DNA from: DASPKX01 sp035627835
GTDB taxonomy: Bacteria; Verrucomicrobiota; Verrucomicrobiia; Limisphaerales; SXQI01
Direction: 5' to 3'
Length of the DNA stretch: 30,608 bases
Assembly (NCBI GenBank): GCA_035627835.1
Contig: DASPKX010000120.1
Coordinates: forward strand, 1-30,608
The notes below the pieces were generated by a model that was given only the letters and a program-made list of their open reading frames with translations, made no database searches and had not been told where the DNA came from. Numbering within the stretch: the first letter of the stretch is position 1; the number at the start of each line of letters is the position of its first letter. Of the stretch, positions 23,892-30,608 are shown in pieces. The position numbers and the translations under genes are program-made.

Positions 23892-26800
23892 GCATCTTCA
23901 CGTTGCACGAGCAAACCGTTGGCGATTACCGCGATTTTGTGCGCTCCTTCCTGACGGTGGCGGACGAGCGGGCGCGCGAATTCGTGGACCGCGAGCTAAA
24001 CGAGAAGTCCGGCCTTTGGCCTGAGCCTTTGCTGCAGGTGAGCCCTTCCTACAAGCGCGTGGCCACCGTAGATGATCTGGCCGCGCGCGGGGTGCTGCTG
24101 CGCGAAACGGCGGAGATCTTCCGCAACGAGCGCGGCGAGCCGTTTCATCTTTATGCGCACCAGGCGGAGGCAATCGAACGGGCGGCGCGGGGCGAGAGTT
24201 ACGTGGTCACGAGCGGCACGGGTTCGGGCAAGAGCCTCACTTACTTTCTCCCTATGGTGGACGCGTTCCTGCGCAGGAAGCCGCGCGAGGGCAGAATCGC
24301 CGCGCAAGTGGTGTATCCGATGAACGCGCTGGTAAACTCGCAGCTCCAGGCGCTGGAGAAGCTCAAGAGCGGGTACGAGCGCCGGACGGGGCGCACCTTT
24401 CCAATCACTTTTGCGCGGTACAGCGGAGAGGTCCGCGGCGAGGCTCGAGACTCTCTGCAAAGAAATCCGCCGCAGTTGCTCCTCACGAATTACGTGATGA
24501 CGGAGTTGATGCTGGTCCGGCCGAATGACCAAAAGATCTTGCCGATCGCGGGGGAGAACGGGCTTCGGTTCCTGGTCGTTGACGAAGTGCACACTTACCG
24601 GGGCCGTCAAGGCGCGGATGTGGCGATGCTCATTCGAAGGTTCAAGGAGCGATGCGCGGCGCCGAATCTGATCTGCGTGGGCGCAAGCGCGACCATGGTC
24701 GCGAGCAAAGAGGCGACTCCAGGCGATCGGCGCGAGGCGGTGGCGGGCTTCTGCTCGCGCTTGTTCGGGCGACCATTCGAGGAGCGGCAGGTGATCGAGG
24801 AGACACTCGAGCCGTTCACGATCGGTGGAGCTCCATCTTCTGGTGATCTGGCCGCGAGCCTGGAAGGACCTTTGCCGACAGATGTGAGCGCTTTCCGGCA
24901 GCACCCGCTGGCGCGATGGGTGGAGGGAGAATTCGGCATTGAGCCGGAGGGGGCTGGCTACCGGCGGAGGCAGCCGCAGTCCTTGAGCAAGGCCGCGGCA
25001 ACTCTGGCAGAGGCCACAGGCGCCGGATTAGTGCAATGCGAGGCGCGCCTGCGCGAGTTGCTCGGGCATGGCGGGAAGCTGCTTCGGCCCGACGGGGGCA
25101 GAGCGCTGGCCTTCAAGCTGCACCAATTCATCGGCCAAGGGCGCGCGGTTTATGCGACCCTCGAGCCGCACGAGACACGCGAGTTCTCGCTGGAAGGCCA
25201 GGCGTTTGCCGTCAAAACCGATGGGGAACGAAAACTCTTCATCCCCATCAAGTTCTGCCGCTCCTGCGGGCAGGATTATTATCATGTGCTGAGTGTTGCC
25301 AGCGGCGCGCGCGTGATGGCGCATCCAGTGGGCCGCGGAGAGGATGGGCCCGAGGACGCGAATGCTGGCTTCCTGATGCTTGCGCGGACTGAGGGGGATT
25401 GGTCGACGGATGACATTCCAGATGAATGGCGGGATCCAAGAGGCCGCTTGAGCCAAACGTGGAAAGCGAGGGTGCCTGAGCAAGTCTGGGTTACACCGGA
25501 CGGGCAATGCTCGTTGGTCGCGAGGGAAGGGGCAGTGAAAATGTGGAGGCAAAACGGCCTGTTCTCGCTCTGCCAAAATTGCGGGGAGTTTTTCACTGCG
25601 AACCAGCGGGAATTCACGCGTCTGGCGTCGCTTTCGAGCGAGGGGCGGGCAAGCGCCACCACGGTGCTGGCGACTTCGATGCTCCGGCGCAGCGCCACGC
25701 TGCCGGACTTAAAGGACAAGCTCCTGAGCTTTACCGACAATCGGCAGGACGCGTCCCTGCAGGCGGGGCATTTCAATGATTTCGTTCATGTCACCGCCCT
25801 GCGTTGCGCATTGCAGGCCGCGTTAATTGAACGCGGTGAAGTGCCATTCGACCAGCTTGCTGAGGCCGTGGTGCGCAAGAGCGGCCTGGACATTCGGACG
25901 ATCGCCCTCAGCCCCGACATTCAGGAAGGAACCCAAGCGGCGCGGGACGTCTGGAACGCCTTTCGGGAGCTGACGGAGTATCGTCTTTATGAGGAGCTTC
26001 GGCGTGGGTGGCGGGTGATTCAGCCGAACCTGGAAAATGTTGGATTGCTGCGCATCGAGTACAAGGGGCTCGAAGCGCTTGCTGAAAACGATGAGGCGTG
26101 GGTTTTTAACCGCTCGGCGCATCGGCTCTCGCAGCCGGAACGGAAGCGCTTGTTGCGAGCGGTCCTCGACCACTTTCGGCGAAAGTTGGCGATCAAAGCG
26201 CGCTGTCTCGAGGAAACCGCGCAGCGGCAGATTCAGAAGCGGGCGGAGCAGCATCTGAATAGTTTTTGGGGGCTGGATGACGCCGGTGCAGAGTTGCGGC
26301 TGGCCTCGTGCTTTGTGCGCGAGGGTCCGCAAACTGTGTTCGTGCCACGATCACACTCGCTCAAGATAGGGTCGGCCCTCGGCCGATATCTGAAACGCGA
26401 GTTGGAGTTGGATGGCGCTTCTTATGATGGCTGCGTTGACGCGCTGCTGGAGTTGCTGTGCGCGCATGGGCTGCTCGTTCGTGAGCCTTCGAGAGATGGG
26501 AACCGAATATTCAAACTGAACGCGGGCGTTCTCATTTGGAAAAAAGGAGAAGGCGCTCTCCCGCAAGCAGACCCGATCTACAGCCGCCGCGGTGATTCCG
26601 AGAACTATACCGCCAGCCCGCGGCCGGTGAATGCTTTCTTCCGAAGCTTTTACCAGGAAGAAGCCGCGCGAGTGGCCGCGCTGGAAGCCCGCGAGCATAC
26701 CGCCCAGGTGGTCGCGCCGGGAGCCCGGCCGGAGCGCGAGCGGCGTTTCCGCTGGGAGGCCGGGGATAGAACCAAAGAGTCGGATGGGTTAAGGCGGCTA

Positions 26801-29023
26801 CCGTATCTGGTCTGCTCGCCGACGATGGAGCTGGGGGTGGACATTGCGGATTTGGATCTCGTTCACCTGCGCAACGTGCCGCCCACTCCCGCCAATTACG
26901 CCCAGCGCAGCGGGCGCGCTGGCCGGCAGGGGCAGCCGGGCCTGGTGTTCACCTATTGCGGCGCGCTGAACAGCCACGACCAGTACTTTTTCAAAAACCG
27001 CACGGAAATGGTCGCGGGCAGCGTGCGCCCTCCACGGCTGGACGTGTCTAACGAGGCGCTCGTTCGGGCGCATTTGCACGCGGTGTGGCTTTCAGAGCTG
27101 CGCCTGGATCTCCGGGATTCAATTGATTATGTGATCGACAGCGTGGACGAAGAGCGGCTGCCCTTAAGGCCGGACATCGCCGACAACATAGTTCCTAGCC
27201 CTGAACAGCGCGCAACGATTCGTCGGCGCGCAGTCGGAATGCTCGCATCGGACTTCGCTGATCTAAGGGCTGCCGGATGGTATAGCGAGCAGTGGCTCGA
27301 TGAAACCATTGACCAGGCAGGCCGCGCATTCGACAACGCGTTCACACGCTGGCGAGAGCTTTACAAGGCGGCCACACGACAGCTCATCAATGCGCATACG
27401 GCCATTCGTCGTGCCCGAACGAGCGAGGAGCAGGACGATGCGAGGCGGCGCGAAAATGAAGCCCTGCGGCAACTAAATCTGCTGCGCCAGACGGACAAGA
27501 CGCGCGAGGAAAGCGACTTTTATCCGTATCGATATTTGGCGAGCGAAGGCTTTCTGCCGGGATACAACTTCCCGGCCATTCCAGTGCGCGCCTGGATTCC
27601 ACGCAGCGGCGGTGAATATATTTCGCGCCCGCGCTTCCTGGCGCTGAGGGAGTTTGGACTGGACAATGTGATTTATCACGAGGGCGCAAAATGGCGCATC
27701 GACAGTTTGCAAACGCCGCCTGGCGGATTGGATGAGCGAAAGGTTGAGCGGCGTTTCTGCGGCGAGTGCGGCAGTTTTTGCGCGCGGGAGTTCGATCGTT
27801 GCCCGGATTGCAACTCATTGTTTGACGCCTCGAACAGCGAGTTGCTTCCGCTGCTTGAACAGCCAAACGTGCGCGCGCGCCGTGTGGAGCGAATCACTTG
27901 CGATGAGGAGGAGCGAATCCGCAGAGGCTACCACATGCGCGTTTCATATCAATTTGCTCCCGCGCCTTCCGGCCGGAACATCAAGGAAGCCGATGTTATG
28001 CTGGGGCAAACGCCATTGCTGCGTTTGACATATGGGCCTGCCGCCACCGTGCTACGAGTGAACTCTGGTTGGAAAGGTCTCGGCGCTGCAGGCCGAGGCG
28101 CCGGGTTCATCATCGATCTTGAGACCGGAGAGCAGGCGGGGGCAAACCCAGGGCTGGCTCCGCAAGCAAACCGGCCCCGCCGGCCAGCGATTGTGCATAT
28201 GTCCGTGCAATCGACTCAAAACATCCTGCTGGTGCGTTTGCTTCGCCCTGAGTTGCAGGCCGATCGCGGGTTTCAAATAAGCTTTCAACACGCATTGCAC
28301 CGCGCGCTCGAGCAGTTATTTCAACTCGATGAATCTGAAGTCGGGACGGAACGCGTTGGAAAAGGAGAGAACGCGGCCTTGCTATTTTATGAGACGGGTG
28401 AAGGGGGCGTTGGCGCCCTTAAGCGATTGGTGGAGGAAGCGGATGCCTTCGCCAACCTCGCCGTCGAGGCTCTGTCGAGGTGTCATTTTACGCGGAGCGG
28501 CGACGATGCAAAACCGAGTTGCCTCGCCGCGTGCTACGAATGCTTGTTGAGCTTCAGCAATCAATTAGATTCAACGCTGTTGGACCGGCATCAACTCCGC
28601 CCGCATCTTCTTGAGTTGGCAAACTCCGCAACGCATCCGCGCTTTGCTAATGAAAGCTGGACGGAGCATTTGTCGAGGCTGCATTCGCTTAGAGACTCGC
28701 GCTCGGAGCTGGAGCGTCGATTTTTGGCTGCGCTCAGCCGCGGCTTGCATCGCCTGCCCGATGAAGCCCAGAAGGCGATAGATAATCCGCTTTGCATTCC
28801 CGATTTCTTTTACGAGCCGAATATTTGCGTGTTTTGCGACGGCAGCGTTCACGATGAACCGTCACAGGCCCGCCGGGATGAGGAGTGCAGAACTGCGCTC
28901 GTGGAAAGAGGATACAGAGTATTGGTAATCCGCTATGATCGCTCCCTTGAGGAGCAAATTACATCTCATCCGGACGTGTTTGGGCGTGCGGCTACTTCCA
29001 CACCGCAGGGGTCGTCGCTGTGA
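23888..29023 (+). CDS. giant DEAD/DEAH helicase with DUF1998-type region and C-terminal Vsr-like nuclease domain
   Basis: This 1711-aa protein has an SF2 core: Walker A 'TSGTGSGKS' (108-116, K115), D232-E-V-H235, 'GASATMV', then 'SPTMELGVDI' (977-986) and motif VI 'QRSGRAGRQG' (1006-1015). Two cysteine pairs lie in the inter-lobe region (C457, C460, C562, C565), another four at C1291, C1294, C1305, C1308, and the DUF1998/MZB-like cluster C1545-x3-C1549-x-x-C1552 near 'AACYECLLSF'. The last ~95 residues resemble Vsr/DUF559 nucleases: D1639 in 'IPDFFYEP', then 'VFCDGSVHDE' (D1651, H1655), ending 'GYRVLVIRYD'. Split DrmA and DrmB of DISARM, and DruE of Druantia, share the helicase plus DUF1998 plan. 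The nuclease fusion may supply the cutting activity. It is the last gene of the island, coupled to the small ORF. Confidence 0.85.
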   Translation: MSIFTLHEQTVGDYRDFVRSFLTVADERAREFVDRELNEKSGLWPEPLLQVSPSYKRVATVDDLAARGVLLRETAEIFRNERGEPFHLYAHQAEAIERAARGESYVVTSGTGSGKSLTYFLPMVDAFLRRKPREGRIAAQVVYPMNALVNSQLQALEKLKSGYERRTGRTFPITFARYSGEVRGEARDSLQRNPPQLLLTNYVMTELMLVRPNDQKILPIAGENGLRFLVVDEVHTYRGRQGADVAMLIRRFKERCAAPNLICVGASATMVASKEATPGDRREAVAGFCSRLFGRPFEERQVIEETLEPFTIGGAPSSGDLAASLEGPLPTDVSAFRQHPLARWVEGEFGIEPEGAGYRRRQPQSLSKAAATLAEATGAGLVQCEARLRELLGHGGKLLRPDGGRALAFKLHQFIGQGRAVYATLEPHETREFSLEGQAFAVKTDGERKLFIPIKFCRSCGQDYYHVLSVASGARVMAHPVGRGEDGPEDANAGFLMLARTEGDWSTDDIPDEWRDPRGRLSQTWKARVPEQVWVTPDGQCSLVAREGAVKMWRQNGLFSLCQNCGEFFTANQREFTRLASLSSEGRASATTVLATSMLRRSATLPDLKDKLLSFTDNRQDASLQAGHFNDFVHVTALRCALQAALIERGEVPFDQLAEAVVRKSGLDIRTIALSPDIQEGTQAARDVWNAFRELTEYRLYEELRRGWRVIQPNLENVGLLRIEYKGLEALAENDEAWVFNRSAHRLSQPERKRLLRAVLDHFRRKLAIKARCLEETAQRQIQKRAEQHLNSFWGLDDAGAELRLASCFVREGPQTVFVPRSHSLKIGSALGRYLKRELELDGASYDGCVDALLELLCAHGLLVREPSRDGNRIFKLNAGVLIWKKGEGALPQADPIYSRRGDSENYTASPRPVNAFFRSFYQEEAARVAALEAREHTAQVVAPGARPERERRFRWEAGDRTKESDGLRRLPYLVCSPTMELGVDIADLDLVHLRNVPPTPANYAQRSGRAGRQGQPGLVFTYCGALNSHDQYFFKNRTEMVAGSVRPPRLDVSNEALVRAHLHAVWLSELRLDLRDSIDYVIDSVDEERLPLRPDIADNIVPSPEQRATIRRRAVGMLASDFADLRAAGWYSEQWLDETIDQAGRAFDNAFTRWRELYKAATRQLINAHTAIRRARTSEEQDDARRRENEALRQLNLLRQTDKTREESDFYPYRYLASEGFLPGYNFPAIPVRAWIPRSGGEYISRPRFLALREFGLDNVIYHEGAKWRIDSLQTPPGGLDERKVERRFCGECGSFCAREFDRCPDCNSLFDASNSELLPLLEQPNVRARRVERITCDEEERIRRGYHMRVSYQFAPAPSGRNIKEADVMLGQTPLLRLTYGPAATVLRVNSGWKGLGAAGRGAGFIIDLETGEQAGANPGLAPQANRPRRPAIVHMSVQSTQNILLVRLLRPELQADRGFQISFQHALHRALEQLFQLDESEVGTERVGKGENAALLFYETGEGGVGALKRLVEEADAFANLAVEALSRCHFTRSGDDAKPSCLAACYECLLSFSNQLDSTLLDRHQLRPHLLELANSATHPRFANESWTEHLSRLHSLRDSRSELERRFLAALSRGLHRLPDEAQKAIDNPLCIPDFFYEPNICVFCDGSVHDEPSQARRDEECRTALVERGYRVLVIRYDRSLEEQITSHPDVFGRAATSTPQGSSL

Positions 29024-29035
29024 TGGAGACTAGTT

Positions 29036-29057
29036 GAGCAAAATGCTCCTAGGAGCA
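29036..29057 (+). terminator. palindromic sequence after the last defence gene
   Basis: Two overlapping symmetric units lie 13-34 bp after the helicase stop: GAGCA-AAA-TGCTC (29036-29048) and the perfect 14-bp palindrome TGCTCCTAGGAGCA (29044-29057). They can form alternative hairpins and could end transcription or stabilise the 3' end. No T-run follows, so a classical intrinsic terminator is not shown, and a protein-binding palindrome is an alternative. Confidence 0.35.
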
Positions 29058-29403
29058 CGTCCTATGTGGCAGAGCAGGCAACGGACCTGTAGCCTGGGTG
29101 CCCTTTGTCACGATCCACAGTGGGATGTAGGGCGGGTCGCCAGCGCCTTTAAGGTCCGTCAGCTGGATGCTTTCCGCGCTGTTGGTCACCACCGCCAGTT
29201 CATTGATGAACTCCTGCAGGCAGGCTGTCATTGCGTCCCATTCCGGTGTGCCCCGCTGCGCATTGGTGACCGCTCGCAGGCCTGGGCTGCGGTCTTTCTG
29301 ACAGTAATCCAGCCAGCTTTGCAGCGGCAGATGCTTGAACAAATACGCTCGCGCGCAAGCGGTTGCTCGTATGTTTGAAGAACCGCAACGGCACAAACCG
29401 CAA
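29049..29403 (-). pseudogene. probable degraded gene fragment
   Basis: On the minus strand, 'YLFKHLPLQSWLDYCQKDRSPGL' continuing to 'VVTNSAESIQLTDLKGAGDPPYIPLWIVTKG' reads like the end of a normal globular protein, with balanced composition. Upstream in that frame the translation turns into arginine- and cysteine-rich nonsense, while the neighbouring frame has 'MRFVPLRFFKHTSN' up to about 29360. A single frameshift near 29340 would join them. No start with a ribosome-binding site is visible. I therefore read it as a remnant of a gene displaced or broken near the island edge, but cannot name the family. Confidence 0.35.
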
Positions 29404-29586
29404 CTCCGCCGTGAGGTTTTAGGATTTACGGTTGAACGCAGAGGCAACGTGATGCAGGGGCAGGGGAGATTGAGTCGTGAGGTTCGGGACCCTGTTCTGC
29501 AGATCGCTTGCTCGGTTGCAGACCTTCTCCGCTTCGTAGTCTTCACGGTTGAAACGTTTTCTCCGTTATCACTGCTTCCCAGATGC

Positions 29587-29618
29587 GGAGAATGCGACGT
29601 CCCGATCCATCGGGATTA
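29587..29618 (+). repeat. diverged copy of the flanking repeat
   Basis: This is a shorter, slightly changed copy of the element at 11929-11964, keeping GCGACGTCCCGATCCATCGG and the ATTA end but differing in the first third (GCGGAGAATGCG). It is the first of at least four copies in the right-hand repeat region. Confidence 0.7.
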
Positions 29619-29710
29619 CCTCTGCCTTCTCTCTGCGCCCTCTGTGGTAAAGCCACTGTGACCTTCCTGCTCTTCGCGGCTGGTAAGGTTTTCCCGTCCG
29701 CTCCGTACCT

Positions 29711-30073
29711 GCGGAGTGAACGCGACCTCCCGATCTATTAGGGGTTAACTCTTGTCCCTCTCTCCGTACCTCTGTGTTAAAGTTCTCGAAAATCTGCGCC
29801 AATCTGCGAAATCTGCGGTCGTTCCTTCCTCTTGTGTTCGTTGCGCTCTATCGTGGCAAATGTGCTTCCCACCTGCGGAGCAAACGCGATGTCCCGATCC
29901 ATCGGGATTAACTTTTGTACCTCTTTCCGTACCTCTGTGTTAAAGTTCTGGGAAATCTGCGCCAATCTGCGAAATCTGCGGTCGTTCCTTCCTCTTGTGT
30001 TCGTTGCGCTCTATCGTGGCAAATGTGCTTCCCACCTGCGGAGCGAACGCGACGTCCCGATCCATCGGGATTA
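29711..30073 (+). repeat. 163-bp tandem duplication containing flanking-repeat copies
   Basis: Two head-to-tail units of 163 bp (29748-29910 and 29911-30073) differ at only a handful of positions. Each unit carries CTCTGTGTTAAAGTTCT, two 'aatctgcg' words, TCGTTCCTTCCTCTTGTG, and ends with the 36-nt element (29875-29910 diverged, 30038-30073 identical to the left-flank copy). A further diverged copy of the element at 29711-29747 precedes the first unit. The very high similarity indicates recent duplication. Confidence 0.85.
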
Positions 30074-30380
30074 CCTCTGCGTTAAATTCCTCGGCATCTT
30101 ATCTGCCAAATCTGCGCCAATCTGCGGACACCCTTCCTCCCTCTTCTTCGTGTCCTTCGCGCGCTTCGTGGTTAAAATACTCCGCTCGTGCGGCACGCAC
30201 CTCCGCGCTTCTGCGCCTCTGCGGGAAATATTTACAGCGTTTATCTCCTGGGACCTGGCCCCCGTTTTATGGCTAAATCGTTTCTCTGCGTCCTCTGGTC
30301 CCTCTCTCCGTTACCTCTGCGTTAGAGTTCTGCCCCATCGGCGGATCTCCTACCTCCAAAAGATTTTCAAAAACCCAGGG

Positions 30381-30409
30381 GGGGGTCCGACATCCTGTGT
30401 CGGACCCCC
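30381..30409. terminator. strong 12-bp GC-rich hairpin
   Basis: GGGGGTCCGACA (30381-30392) pairs perfectly with TGTCGGACCCCC (30398-30409) around the loop TCCTG. On the minus strand the stem is followed by TGGG and then several Ts, so it may act as a terminator from that side, while on the plus strand no T-run follows. I associate similar GTCCGACA/TGTCGGAC hairpins with dispersed repeats in Verrucomicrobia, so it may simply be an extragenic repeat. Confidence 0.6.
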
Positions 30410-30489
30410 TCCACTAAGCTCGGCCTATGAAAGTTGAACTTTCCAGTACTGCTACCCTCCGGCGCCCGTGAGTCTTCGCGCGAGGTTTC

Positions 30490-30608
30490 ATGGATCCCGA
30501 ATTAGCCCTTAACAGCTCGAACGAGCCCGAATTGCAGGCACTTACGCGCTGCGCCGACCATTCCAGCGGTTTGGCGCCCCTGGCGGGGCGACTAAGCCAG
30601 TTCGCAGA
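30490..30608 (+). CDS. start of an unidentified gene, cut by window edge
   Basis: An ATG at 30490, preceded by GAGG at 30482-30485, opens a frame with no stop to the window end (39 complete codons). The peptide begins 'MDPELALNSSNEPELQAL' and continues 'HSSGLAPLAGRLSQFA'. It has normal helix-forming composition and no repeat character, unlike the region before it. It is too short for me to assign a family. Confidence 0.5.
   Translation, partial: MDPELALNSSNEPELQALTRCADHSSGLAPLAGRLSQFA

Larger units (their letters stand above)
29024..30489. other. gene-poor repeat region right of the defence island
   Basis: Apart from a doubtful gene remnant at 29049-29403, these ~1.47 kb hold no credible coding sequence. 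They contain a perfect palindrome just after the helicase stop, several copies of a CCCGATCCATCGGG-type element, a 163-bp tandem duplication, many short 'aatctgcg' units, and a strong hairpin at 30381-30409. Open frames of 60-200 codons run through the repeats and translate into repetitive peptides, which argues against them being genes. Confidence 0.75.

Noticed and set aside
12272..29023. Idea that the island is a prophage or an integrative element
   Set aside because: No integrase, portal, capsid, conjugation or tRNA-attachment site is visible; all genes fit defence functions.
29832..30437. Open frame of 201 codons on the plus strand in the right repeat region, and matching minus-strand frames of 62-77 codons
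   Set aside because: They run through the 163-bp tandem repeat, so the peptides repeat themselves; there is no ribosome-binding site and no protein-like composition. They are artefacts of non-coding repeats.

Overview
The window looks like chromosomal DNA of a member of the Verrucomicrobiota, probably a Pedosphaera/Limisphaerales-type lineage. The phylum call is an inference. It rests on the many extragenic repeats of the type I associate with that group (CCCGATCCATCGGG units, 'aatctgcgccaatctgcg' stretches, CCCAGGGT/ACCCTGGG hairpins) and on the gene content. The window holds about 22 convincing genes, two of them cut by the window edges. I see no rRNA, tRNA, CRISPR array or transposase.

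Region 1 (1-2086, + strand) is a stress/regulatory unit: the 3' end of a PhnB/VOC-type gene, a DGPF (YCII-related) protein and an ECF42-type sigma factor with a long helical C-terminal extension. Region 2 (2257-8308, - strand) is one tight six-gene operon, transcribed from right to left: FucO-like iron alcohol dehydrogenase, aldehyde dehydrogenase, two unknown membrane proteins, a LarA-family nickel-pincer racemase and an EamA/DMT exporter. Gaps are at most about 20 bp and there are two ATGA overlaps. Together the genes suggest handling of a 2-hydroxyaldehyde and 2-hydroxyacid such as lactaldehyde and lactate. Region 3 (8428-11634) holds a 168-bp inverted-repeat element, a peroxiredoxin, a TerB-like/SWIM zinc-finger protein, a small lipoprotein and a DusB-type tRNA-dihydrouridine synthase.

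Region 4 (about 11.7-12.2 kb) is a gene-free block of hairpin repeats. Region 5 (12272-29023, + strand) is a defence island and the most interesting part of the window. It has a PD-(D/E)XK nuclease-like protein, a DrmD-like SNF2 helicase, a DrmMI-like N6-adenine methylase, a zinc-ribbon protein with a TIR/deoxyribosyltransferase-like (DHS) domain, an AbiEi/AbiEii pair with its own apparent promoter and operator, an unknown 136-aa protein, a hidden 56-aa ORF joined to both neighbours by ATGA overlaps, and a 1711-aa DEAD helicase carrying a DUF1998-type cysteine cluster and a Vsr-like nuclease domain. DrmD and DrmMI point to DISARM, but separate DrmA, DrmB and the phospholipase-D protein DrmC are absent. 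The giant fusion seems to stand in for DrmA and DrmB and may also replace the nuclease, which makes the locus a DISARM/Druantia-like hybrid with an embedded toxin-antitoxin module and a possible nucleotide-targeting effector.

Region 6 (29024-30489) has no convincing intact gene. It contains a probable gene remnant, a 163-bp tandem duplication and a strong hairpin. A 36-nt sequence is present in identical form and the same orientation at 11929-11964 and 30038-30073, so the whole island lies between direct repeats. A new gene starts at 30490 and runs off the right edge.
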